In this document: positions 1 through 7,454 of the stretch, in pieces
Numbering within the stretch: the first letter of the stretch is position 1
Layout: each line of letters starts with the position of its first letter
DNA from: Stramenopiles sp. TOSAG23-3
Lineage: Eukaryota > Sar
DNA length: 10,380 nucleotides
Assembly: GCA_900128585.1 (NCBI GenBank)
Contig: LT642825.1
Span: 1 to 10,380, forward strand
Reading direction: 5' to 3'
Program-made: the position numbers and the translations under genes
Notes under the pieces: model-generated
Told to the model about the DNA's origin: nothing
Database searches by the model: none
Seen by the model: the letters and a program-made list of their open reading frames with translations, nothing else

Positions 1-801
1 GAAGATCACAACTGCTGTGCCATCGTTCAGAAGCGATTCCCCTTCGATCAAAACCGAAAGTTGCTCCGGGGCGCCAAGTTCTTTCAAAAGGCCTACGACC
101 GCGACTGGATCCGTTGCTGACATGATCGCCCCAAAAAGCATGCTTGTCTGAAAATCCCATGGATCTCCATGGCACCCGTCCCCCATGTTAATGTCTGGAC
201 TGCAGCCGCTGCCATACATCACGTGCTGGGCGAACAGCGCTGTTAAAAAGGACGCAATCATGACACCAGGAAAGGCCAGAAGTAATACGTTTCCCAATTG
301 TTTAATAAAGACATGGGGGTTTGTGTAGTATGCGCTCTCAAAGATGAGAGCGGGCAAGAAAACATACAGTATTACATGAGGATCCAAGTTTCGGATTATA
401 AGCAGAAACTGTGGGTCTTCCTGGCCACCAATGGGGGTGATGATGTACCCAAACATGCACTGAAACGCTGCGCCCCCCGCAAGCAATAGGACAGTGTATG
501 GAAAACCTTTGAACTGCCTGAACACGAGACCTACTATCATGCACAAAACCAGAAGAAACACTTCAGTCTCTGCGGCCACTTCGTGGCCACTTCCATGCGG
601 TAATTTCTCGATGCAATCTCGCAAAGAGTGCTTCATCATGTCTTTTATTGAACCCTGGCAGGCCGTCGTTGCATACCTACCCATCGAAGCATTTCTTCGG
701 TGCAAACACTGACAGTCGTATGGTATGGGTTCCCCATCAGAAGAAGAAAGCACGCCAACTGGCAAGTACGAACTACATAAAAGAAAGAGAAAGACCAGCA
801 T
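1..801 (-). CDS. Na+/H+ exchanger, CPA1 family (SOS1/NhaP-like), N-terminal 267 residues, 3' end outside window
   Basis: The minus-strand frame is open from an ATG at 799-801 to the left edge, with an in-frame stop just upstream at 817-819. The protein should exchange Na+ (or K+) for H+ across a membrane, controlling pH and salt. Residues 1-19 are a hydrophobic signal-peptide-like start. Residues 20-75 are a Cys-bearing luminal or extracellular stretch with a possible N-glycosylation site at N37. Hydrophobic transmembrane segments follow from about residue 80. Two family signatures are visible: SATDPVAVV at 228-236, and EGESLLNDG at 253-261, whose Asn259-Asp260 pair corresponds to the ion-binding ND motif of CPA1 antiporters. 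The EGESL(L/M)NDGTA form resembles plant SOS1/NHX7 and bacterial NhaP more than animal NHE1 (recalled motifs). The ATG at 801 is preferred because it creates the signal peptide and has A at -3; ATGs at 639 and 636 would remove it. The gene diverges from the helicase gene. Any C-terminal regulatory tail is not in view. Confidence 0.9.
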   Translation of the reverse strand, partial: MLVFLFLLCSSYLPVGVLSSSDGEPIPYDCQCLHRRNASMGRYATTACQGSIKDMMKHSLRDCIEKLPHGSGHEVAAETEVFLLVLCMIVGLVFRQFKGFPYTVLLLAGGAAFQCMFGYIITPIGGQEDPQFLLIIRNLDPHVILYVFLPALIFESAYYTNPHVFIKQLGNVLLLAFPGVMIASFLTALFAQHVMYGSGCSPDINMGDGCHGDPWDFQTSMLFGAIMSATDPVAVVGLLKELGAPEQLSVLIEGESLLNDGTAVVIF

Positions 802-1220
802 CTTTATTGTTTTTACTCACAATACTTCCAAACAGGTATGGAGTTCTCGCGAACTGGAAATTTTAAAAATCAATTTCTCATTCGTCCAAGTTCTGGATGC
901 ACACTGGGTACATTGGCGTTTGGTCGTTTAAATTGTACGTGTGCAAATGCAACATATACAAAAGAGAAAGGAGCGATGCGAGAAGAAGATCTCCAAACTC
1001 CTCCTCCTACCTCTCCTCTAACTACTAAAGTTATTAATTCCTTACCGGTAGTACGTACGAACCTCCTGTATTAATATTCCCCAAGGTACCAGGTACTGCT
1101 GCTGAATGTAGTAATAAGATCTCGTCTATCTTGGTTTCTTTCTCTTTTTTTTTAATGTTTAATAGGTATAAATATAATTAGTATACTATAATTATTATTA
1201 CAAATATATATTTAATTGTT

Positions 1221-1245
1221 GGAAGAAAGAAAGAAGAAGAAGAGG
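1221..1245. repeat. Purine (GAA/GAAA) microsatellite
   Basis: A 25-base all-purine tract made of GAA and GAAA units lies about 310 bases upstream of the FANCM start codon. It is a simple repeat. A comparable (AGA)n tract occurs at 8592-8620. Confidence 0.7.
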
Positions 1246-1321
1246 TCGTATAGGATATACGTAGGGTGATATAATGATGTAGTGGAGATAGGGTGGTTGC
1301 TGCATTAAAAATCACACTTAC

Positions 1322-1329
1322 GCGGGAAA
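1322..1329 (+). promoter_or_regulatory. E2F-like binding site GCGGGAAA
   Basis: The octamer GCGGGAAA is the complement of TTTCCCGC, a canonical E2F/DP site. It lies 226 bases upstream of the FANCM start codon in an otherwise AT-rich spacer. E2F controls S-phase and DNA-repair genes in plants and algae, so a site here would fit the gene. Caution: the same octamer also occurs inside the FANCM coding region at 5318-5325, so chance occurrence is possible. Confidence 0.35.
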
Positions 1330-1554
1330 CGACAAGGACCATTTTTAAGACCGACCAGAATCCATAATTGCCCAAATAATGAATTTTCTGTCTGTCCATA
1401 CAATATGAAATATTGATTATTATAATATAGAAAAGAGATATAAAGGATAAGAAGCGTCAATGCTTGAAACAATTGGAAGCAAAAAATAGATAGTTGGCAT
1501 TCAAGGAATGCGTATTGTGATTCTGTTGGTCAATTTGTACAGTATAGTAAAGCG

Positions 1555-4500
1555 ATGGAGGACCCTTTCGGGGACGTGGGGGATGACGTTGACTGGGCCA
1601 TGGTAGAGCAGGCAGCGTTAGAGAAAAAACGGAGGCAGGAGACCACCCCGGTGGGAAATGTAATTCGGAATGCTGTGGGCGGGCATCATCACCAGCAATT
1701 AAACTCCGGAGTGTACAGTAATCAAAACCTTCGCCCGAATCCAAACAAGGAAATCCGTCACGAAGGAACTTTCGCATGGCCCAAACCAGGGCAGCTAGGA
1801 ACCAACGCTGGAAACAAGTTGGAGTGGGTTTGCCCCACATGTACATTAAAGAACGAGCTGAGCAAGTCCCATTGTGGGGCTTGCGGAAAAGTTAACCCAA
1901 ACCATAAAAACGAATGGTCCATAGGGTACAAGTCTTACGGCGCCTATGGAAAATCTTCGAAAACAGGAAGTAGTAGTAGTAGTCGCTCCGAAAAAGCTGT
2001 CAATAAGAAAAAACGTAGTTCGAAGCCCCCGGCGGCTGCACACAGAGGCTCCAAACCGAACGGGGGGGGGTCGGTCGAAAGCAGCGTTCAGAGGCGCCAG
2101 CAACAGCAATGGACCTTCGGCAATTTTTCTAAGAAAGCAAAGTCTCCGCCCGGGAAATCTTTTCGAATGGCCAGCCAGGCGCCCTGCCTACAAGGGCGCC
2201 CGTCCGTCCCCGTGGACCCCGAAGCGAAAGATACCTGGATCTATCCGACTAATTACCCCGTTAGAGATTATCAAAAGAATATTGTCGAGTCCGCACTGTT
2301 TCAGAATACTCTTGTGTGTTTACCGACGGGTTTAGGAAAGACCTTGATTGCTTCTGTTGTCATGTATAATTATTACCGATGGTTTCCAGGTGGAAAGATA
2401 ATCTTTATGGCGCCCACCAAGCCCTTGGTCGAGCAGCAGGTCAAGGCCTGTCACCAGATAATGTCCATTCCCCTGGAAGTCACCGCCCGGCTGGACGGGT
2501 CGACAAAGGCCGAGGATCGAAAAACACTGTGGCAGGAGCGCCAGCTTTTTTTCTGCACACCTCAAACGTTTCGAAACGACTGTTCGAAAAACTTTGTAGA
2601 TCTAAAAAAAGTAGTTTGCTTAGTGTTCGATGAAGCCCACCGTGCCACTGGCAATTACGCGTACGTTACGTCGATCCAGCACGTTCTTCAAGGGAATGAA
2701 CATTTTCGGGTGTTGGCGCTCAGCGCAACGCCCGGTTCTAAGCGGGAAGGGGTTCAGGCAGTCATGGACAACTTGCTTATTAGTCACATTGAGGTGCGAG
2801 GAGACGACGACCCTGACGTAAGAAAGTACACACATACAAAAATGATAGAATTCTTTGAAGTAAAAGAGAAAAAGAGAGGGGTAACAGAAAGGCTGAGGCT
2901 GGCGTGGGTGGACATATACCGTCCCACCGTCAGAAGACTGGTTGCTCGCAATATTCTCTTCAATGGTGACCCGGAAAAGCTGACTAAATCGAGTGCTTGG
3001 ATGGCCTGCAATCGGTTCAGAGAAACTATTTTTCAGGGAGCGGGTCTTCCTGGTATGTCAATGCAGGAGGCGAAAAATTATTTGTCGCAAGTTCAGTTCA
3101 TGATCAGTCTCGCCCATGCCCACGATTTGCTCAAGGGCCACGGATTGGGAAGCTTCGTTGAATCCCTCAACAAAATGGCAGATAGCATTCAAAACACCCG
3201 ACAGAGCTACGGTTTAAAGCACGATATCATCACAAGTATGCGCTTTAAAGCGGTTCACAGAGAGGCTCAAACCCTTCTTGAGAATGGAACAGTACAGCAT
3301 CCAAAAGTAACTGCGCTGATTGACCTTCTGAAGGATCACTTCACACGGGCGAAAAATTGTGGGAAAGAGACGAAAGCAATCATTTTTACCGAATTTCGCT
3401 CCAGTGTGGACAATCTTTTGGAAGAACTTGATCACATGCGGCCATTGGTTCAAGCAGAGGGTTTCGTCGGACAGGCCGGCTCATCGTCAATGAAAGGGAT
3501 CGATGGAAGAAAAAAGAAGAAGAAAACGGATGGTGCAAAAACAACTGGTCGAGTACGGGGCAAGGGCATGACTCAGAAAGAACAGCAACGGGTAATGAAA
3601 GAGTTCCGCGAAGGGAAGCACAACGTGTTAATCTGTACGTGCATCGGAGAAGAAGGATTGGACATTGGACAGGTTGATTTAATCGTAGCCTTCGATGCCG
3701 TTGGATCACCAACGCGTATGACCCAGCGGTTTGGACGGACGGGCAGAAAACGCGCCGGGCGTGTTGTGGTGTTAATGACCCCGCAAGACAAGAAGAAGCA
3801 AGCCTTGGCCACCAGCAAAAGCCATAAAATAAAGCAGCTGCTCGTACGCAGCCACTCAACGTTTATGTTTTACAATCGAAACCCGCTGATGCTTCCCGAT
3901 AAATGCGACCCAAAGTGCATCGAGCAGCATATGGAAATATCCGATTTCCATTCATCGCAGGTCGGTGGGGCTGGCGGAGGGGAAAACAAGAAGAAACCTG
4001 CGAAGACAAGGGGTTACGATGTTAGCGCAAGCCAGCGAGAACGGTGTGATAAATCGTGGGGGCTCCGATTGAGCAATTCGCAGAACATACGGGTGAGGCG
4101 CCAGATGGTTGGAAAGTCATCTCTCAAAGGCTCTTCCGTGTTGGGCGTTGGTCAGAGAGTCCATGCCGTACCTCACTCAAAAGACACGGAACTCCTGTTA
4201 GGAATTTTAAACTTTGAGTGCATGTTTTCGGAGTCCTACGAAACGTTTGATGCTGTCGACAGTCGGCTCAATGGTGTAGAATCTAACACCACTTCTTCCA
4301 GACAGAAAAAACGAAGTACGTGGGACTGGATAGGCGATGATGAGACCGACGTCGTCGTTCCACCACGTGCCAAGGGCCCACCGAGTAGAGTGCCGAAGCC
4401 GAGCGAAAACAAAATTCCGACAAAACCAGAAAAGGGTGGTGGATTTCTCGAGTCTGTGACCTCGTACCTCCAAGGCTACTTGGCCAAAGTTAACATCGAT

Positions 4501-7122
4501 GTGGTGGAGTATGATACAGTGTACATGCTTTTGTACGAAAAGTTTATTGCGAGCCACAACGGCAGCGCTGTTTACGAGCAGTTTGTTTCGCAGTACAAAA
4601 CACAAATCCAACGTTTGGTTGATCGTTTGTGCGAAGAAGGGCAGGGAACCAATGATTTGGAAGATACTATGGTCGTCGAGGATTCAGTGGTAGAACAGGC
4701 CGGACCCGCTGGAGATTCATTTCATAGAAGAAGCGTGGCAGAAAGCAGTAACGTTCTTTCTGAGACTGTGGTCCATCGGGCTCTGGAGGAAGTCATTACA
4801 GAAAAGCTTCGGGAACAATCTTCCCCTCTCCCAAACCAGAAGGCGATTCGAAGGGCTCTGAAAGGAAAGTTACAAGTTAACAGTCTGAAGGGGTACCACC
4901 AATTCATCAAGAACAAGTCTGTTGCGATATTTCACCGGCTAAATTGCACCGACTTTAAAAGAAGAGAGAAAAGTCTGGGAGACCTTGCTGGTAACACAAG
5001 CACAGATTCCTTCCAGACTCCCAGGCCAAACTTAAAACCGCGGCTTAAAAATACAGGTGCCAGAGTGTACGAGTACGGTCAAGCGGTTGAAGTGTTTGCT
5101 GACAGCCGGTGGTGGCGTGCTGAAATCTCCGAAGTTCTGAAGGCCAAGAGTGGGCAATTGTACAATATCGACGGGACCGAGCGCCAAGATGGAAAGGATT
5201 GGAGCATGTCAGAAGTTTCGCCCTCGATCATCAGACCTGCTAAATTGACGCATCGACGGGGAACCTCTCCAAAGTTCGCTACGCCTATGTCCGTCTTCAG
5301 ATCCGACCCGAACACGGGCGGGAAATTTTCCATCTCGTCCATCAGCCCTATCAGCTATGTTAATTCTCAGAATGCAGACGACTCTCTTGAAAACGAAAAG
5401 TATGACCTTTCTTCGGGACATGGGGCTCATCGAGTCGAGAGTGCCATCAAGCATTATTGGAACGGGTCCGGGAAGCATAAATGTTCGTCAGAGTTTGTGG
5501 AGGAAGTTTTTCGTGGTGCCAAATCGGTCTTGAACTACCGCGAGCTTGTACCATCGCCTCCCCGATTTCCATCATTTCCTGGCAAAACTATGAAACAGCA
5601 GCTTACTAGAAAACGGGAGAATGCAAACTTTGAAACACCGAGACTGTCTCTCTCTTCACGGAAAGGAAACTGCACCGATCCCAAGACATTGGATAAAACC
5701 ATGCGGGTCAACACTCCATTTGACATTCGTGATATGGATATGGGAGAGAGCATTATTGACGACACCGTCGTTGTGGACCTTGAAATGTCCAGCGAGGGCT
5801 TTGAGGACGAAGCCTCCCCTGAAATAGTGAAGAAGAACCTGTCGCGCAAAAAAATAATTCTGCAGTTGGACGACGACGATGACGATGATTCTAGTTCCAT
5901 TGGCGCTCCCAGCAGCAACTACACTCCGAACAATCTCATCACTCCGAACCCTGGAAAGAAGAAGAAGGCGCGCTTTATCCCTGACGACACGGATGACGAC
6001 GATAGTCTGTCCCAATGCTCTGTATTGAACAATGAATCGCCTGCCAACAAGATCAAGACGCAGCAGGAAATTATTCTCATCGATGATGACGGTAGCGAGA
6101 AAGACGAACCGTGCTCAATTTGCAGGGATAGCGGAAGCTACGACGACAATCCTATCCTGTTTTGTGACGGGTGCAACCTGCAGTTTCACCAGCACTGCTA
6201 CGGGGTTGCGCAAGTTCCAGAGGGAGACTTTTTTTGCGACATGTGCAAGCACTCAGGCACGAGCAAAGACGACTACAAGAAGAAGAAGAAAAGTAAATTC
6301 AACCGTAGCGCTTGTGTCCTGTGCCCTTCTGGGTTCCTTCCGCTTCAGAGATGCACGTCCGGAAAATGGGTTCACCCACAATGTGTCAATTATACAAACG
6401 AGCTCTACTTTGATGGAAATGTCCCGAACATATCAAACTTAAACCCGGAGCGAACCGGCTTAACCTGTGAATTGTGCAGCATTTGTCGCGGCTCGTGCAT
6501 ACAGTGCGACGCTTCAACTTGCGTTCGCTCGTTTCACGTTACGTGTGCGCAGTTAACAGGCAACGCCAGGCTTATCCTAGACACTAGTGGCGCCCCATCG
6601 TACCGGGTGTACTGCTCCGATCATATCCATTTGTTCGCCAAAAATTCCGGACGTGACGGCGCGAAGAAAAGGAAACGGTTTGCCAAGCCGACACCGCGGC
6701 GTGCTAAACCAGCCCGAAAGGCTCGTCAACATGCTTTTATCGATTACGAGCCTGAGATGGTGGGAGATGGTGCCCAGCACAAGGATGACATGTGCTGCGG
6801 GGGCGAGGAGAACGCATACTACGATATTCATGACTCCTTCATCAACGACGGGTCTCAGAGCTCGTCGAATGGAGATTTAACTCCGAACCCGCTCGCATTC
6901 AGAAATGCTTTCGGAAGCCAGGAATCTACCCCGGGGCTATCTCTGGGGGGACGAAGAAAAGCGAGGGAGGACAGGATGAGAGACGGTGATGGTGGAACAA
7001 GCAGAGTTTCAATGCCGATAATCGAGCGTTGCATGCAACAAATACGGGGAAGTGGGAATGTCGCCGGCGACAGTGCATTCGAGGAAAGTCAAGAAGATGA
7101 CTTTGAGGAGGCCTTTTATTGA
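1555..7122 (+). CDS. FANCM: FANCM/Mph1-type DNA repair helicase with NZF zinc finger, Tudor-like segment and C-terminal PZP (PHD) module
   Basis: 1855 residues in one exon. FANCM/Mph1/Hef enzymes are SF2 translocases that remodel stalled forks and D-loops. In order: an NZF/RanBP2 finger (W91, C93, C96, N100, C107, C110) and a Lys/Arg-rich segment near 150. HelA has Walker A PTGLGKT 257-263, DEAH 359-362 followed by RATGNYAY, and SAT 390-392. A helical insert spans about 400-590. HelC spans about 603-760, with EEGLDIG 699-705 and QRFGRTGR 724-731. A family-typical segment (FYNRNP, LPDKCDP) covers 772-786. Next come a Tudor/Agenet-like stretch at about 1170-1225 and SIM-like motifs at 1405-1409, 1434-1438 and 1506-1509. 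A C4HC3 PHD finger covers 1520-1564, followed by a zinc knuckle and extended PHD (1587-1692), a basic tract (1703-1726) and an acidic tail. No ERCC4 nuclease or HhH end is seen. Many S/T-P sites suggest CDK control. The ATG has G at -3 and +4. Family assignment is firm; roles of the extra modules are inferred. Confidence 0.93.
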   Translation: MEDPFGDVGDDVDWAMVEQAALEKKRRQETTPVGNVIRNAVGGHHHQQLNSGVYSNQNLRPNPNKEIRHEGTFAWPKPGQLGTNAGNKLEWVCPTCTLKNELSKSHCGACGKVNPNHKNEWSIGYKSYGAYGKSSKTGSSSSSRSEKAVNKKKRSSKPPAAAHRGSKPNGGGSVESSVQRRQQQQWTFGNFSKKAKSPPGKSFRMASQAPCLQGRPSVPVDPEAKDTWIYPTNYPVRDYQKNIVESALFQNTLVCLPTGLGKTLIASVVMYNYYRWFPGGKIIFMAPTKPLVEQQVKACHQIMSIPLEVTARLDGSTKAEDRKTLWQERQLFFCTPQTFRNDCSKNFVDLKKVVCLVFDEAHRATGNYAYVTSIQHVLQGNEHFRVLALSATPGSKREGVQAVMDNLLISHIEVRGDDDPDVRKYTHTKMIEFFEVKEKKRGVTERLRLAWVDIYRPTVRRLVARNILFNGDPEKLTKSSAWMACNRFRETIFQGAGLPGMSMQEAKNYLSQVQFMISLAHAHDLLKGHGLGSFVESLNKMADSIQNTRQSYGLKHDIITSMRFKAVHREAQTLLENGTVQHPKVTALIDLLKDHFTRAKNCGKETKAIIFTEFRSSVDNLLEELDHMRPLVQAEGFVGQAGSSSMKGIDGRKKKKKTDGAKTTGRVRGKGMTQKEQQRVMKEFREGKHNVLICTCIGEEGLDIGQVDLIVAFDAVGSPTRMTQRFGRTGRKRAGRVVVLMTPQDKKKQALATSKSHKIKQLLVRSHSTFMFYNRNPLMLPDKCDPKCIEQHMEISDFHSSQVGGAGGGENKKKPAKTRGYDVSASQRERCDKSWGLRLSNSQNIRVRRQMVGKSSLKGSSVLGVGQRVHAVPHSKDTELLLGILNFECMFSESYETFDAVDSRLNGVESNTTSSRQKKRSTWDWIGDDETDVVVPPRAKGPPSRVPKPSENKIPTKPEKGGGFLESVTSYLQGYLAKVNIDVVEYDTVYMLLYEKFIASHNGSAVYEQFVSQYKTQIQRLVDRLCEEGQGTNDLEDTMVVEDSVVEQAGPAGDSFHRRSVAESSNVLSETVVHRALEEVITEKLREQSSPLPNQKAIRRALKGKLQVNSLKGYHQFIKNKSVAIFHRLNCTDFKRREKSLGDLAGNTSTDSFQTPRPNLKPRLKNTGARVYEYGQAVEVFADSRWWRAEISEVLKAKSGQLYNIDGTERQDGKDWSMSEVSPSIIRPAKLTHRRGTSPKFATPMSVFRSDPNTGGKFSISSISPISYVNSQNADDSLENEKYDLSSGHGAHRVESAIKHYWNGSGKHKCSSEFVEEVFRGAKSVLNYRELVPSPPRFPSFPGKTMKQQLTRKRENANFETPRLSLSSRKGNCTDPKTLDKTMRVNTPFDIRDMDMGESIIDDTVVVDLEMSSEGFEDEASPEIVKKNLSRKKIILQLDDDDDDDSSSIGAPSSNYTPNNLITPNPGKKKKARFIPDDTDDDDSLSQCSVLNNESPANKIKTQQEIILIDDDGSEKDEPCSICRDSGSYDDNPILFCDGCNLQFHQHCYGVAQVPEGDFFCDMCKHSGTSKDDYKKKKKSKFNRSACVLCPSGFLPLQRCTSGKWVHPQCVNYTNELYFDGNVPNISNLNPERTGLTCELCSICRGSCIQCDASTCVRSFHVTCAQLTGNARLILDTSGAPSYRVYCSDHIHLFAKNSGRDGAKKRKRFAKPTPRRAKPARKARQHAFIDYEPEMVGDGAQHKDDMCCGGEENAYYDIHDSFINDGSQSSSNGDLTPNPLAFRNAFGSQESTPGLSLGGRRKAREDRMRDGDGGTSRVSMPIIERCMQQIRGSGNVAGDSAFEESQEDDFEEAFY
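1825..1884 (+). other. NZF/RanBP2-type zinc finger (domain in FANCM)
   Basis: Residues 91-110 match the pattern W-x-C-x2-C-x3-N-x6-C-x2-C exactly: W91, C93, C96, N100, C107, C110. After the second Cys comes Thr97-Leu98. In ubiquitin-binding NZF fingers this position is usually Thr-Phe or similar (TAB2, NPL4), so ubiquitin binding is plausible but not proven. Related fingers can also bind RNA. Confidence 0.85.
5062..5229 (+). other. Tudor/Agenet-like segment (domain in FANCM)
   Basis: Residues about 1170-1225 start with a G-Q-x-V-E-V-F-x-D strand, then RWWRAEI, then a segment with YNIDG. The pattern (V-x-V, small linker, WW/WxA, next strand, Y-x-I/V-x-F/D) is that of a small Tudor or Agenet barrel, which typically reads methylated histone or protein residues. 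The assignment is by eye and the last strands are weak. Confidence 0.5.
5767..6081 (+). other. Cluster of SUMO-interaction-like motifs and poly-Asp (in FANCM)
   Basis: Three short hydrophobic strings sit in acidic surroundings: VVVDL at residues 1405-1409, IILQL at 1434-1438 followed directly by seven Asp (1439-1445), and IILI at 1506-1509 followed by three Asp. This is the usual form of SUMO-interaction motifs (four-residue V/I/L core flanked by acidic residues or Ser). They lie just before the PHD finger. Function is inferred from pattern only. Confidence 0.5.
6112..6630 (+). other. PHD - zinc knuckle - extended PHD (PZP) module (in FANCM)
   Basis: The first finger has C1520, C1523, C1537, C1540, H1545, C1548, C1561 and C1564, a complete C4HC3 PHD. 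After a Lys-rich linker (1575-1581) come C1587 and C1590, then W1605, H1607 and C1610. The extended PHD then has C1638, C1641, C1644, C1648, C1651, C1656, H1661, C1664 and a closing C1687-x2-H1690. The strings CIQCDAS and SFHVTCAQ are close to those of BRPF, JADE and AF10 proteins, where the PZP module binds histone H3 tails and DNA. Confidence 0.88.
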
Positions 7123-7396
7123 GGAGTTGCGCGGTGCGCATAATTCTAAATTTAAGTCGTAATATGTTTTTATAAAATATAAGTGAACATGAGAGCGGTG
7201 TAAACTTTTTCCTAAATCATAAAGGGAAAACTAAAACCACCGTATTGGGGAAACCTAAATCTTGGTTTGAGACTCTCTCTTTATATCAGTCATTGATTCT
7301 TCGAAATCTAAAACTATTGTTTTCCAAATGTTATTATGTTATTTTGTTATTTTCCTTGTTTGTCAAGTGTTAATAGTTCAACCAATGAACTTTTAT

Positions 7397-7431
7397 AGGA
7401 GGTGATCTGCAGTAAACAAATCGATCCTCCT
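7397..7431. repeat. Imperfect inverted repeat
   Basis: AGGAGGTGATC (7397-7407) faces GATCCTCCT (7423-7431). The arms pair except for a two-base TG bulge, around a loop of about 15 bases. It lies in the 3' spacer between convergent genes, so it could form in either transcript. A role in 3' end formation is only a guess. Confidence 0.45.
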
Positions 7432-7454
7432 CCCAATGAAAGTCCCTGAAAGTT

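Larger units (their letters stand above)
802..1554. other. Divergent AT-rich intergenic region (exchanger / FANCM promoters)
   Basis: These 753 bases separate two genes transcribed away from each other, so both promoters and 5' UTRs should lie here. I see no convincing gene. Short frames in it lack recognisable protein character. The left part contains C/T-rich runs (about 995-1020). A pyrimidine run covers 1136-1153 and a purine (GAA-like) run covers 1221-1245. The stretch 1150-1220 is almost pure A/T. No clear TATA box can be chosen because TATA-like strings are everywhere. The only distinctive candidate factor site is the E2F-like octamer listed separately. A GTGAGT string on the minus strand (815-820) could be a 5' splice site but nothing else supports a UTR intron. 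Confidence 0.6.

Noticed and set aside
298-489. Plus-strand short frame at the left end
   Set aside because: It is antisense to the exchanger, whose conserved motifs are on the minus strand.
1457-1846. Minus-strand 129-codon open frame over the FANCM start
   Set aside because: It overlaps the FANCM N-terminus antisense and has no family features.
3386-3859. Minus-strand 157-codon open frame inside the helicase
   Set aside because: It is an antisense shadow over helicase motifs IV-VI, which are clearly coding on the plus strand.
5318-5325. Second GCGGGAAA octamer
   Set aside because: It lies inside the FANCM coding sequence and is best taken as chance; it is kept only as a caution for the upstream site.
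6661-6732. AT-hook in the basic segment after the PZP module
   Set aside because: The segment is Lys/Arg/Pro-rich but lacks the RGRP core; it is better described as a basic tract or nuclear signal.
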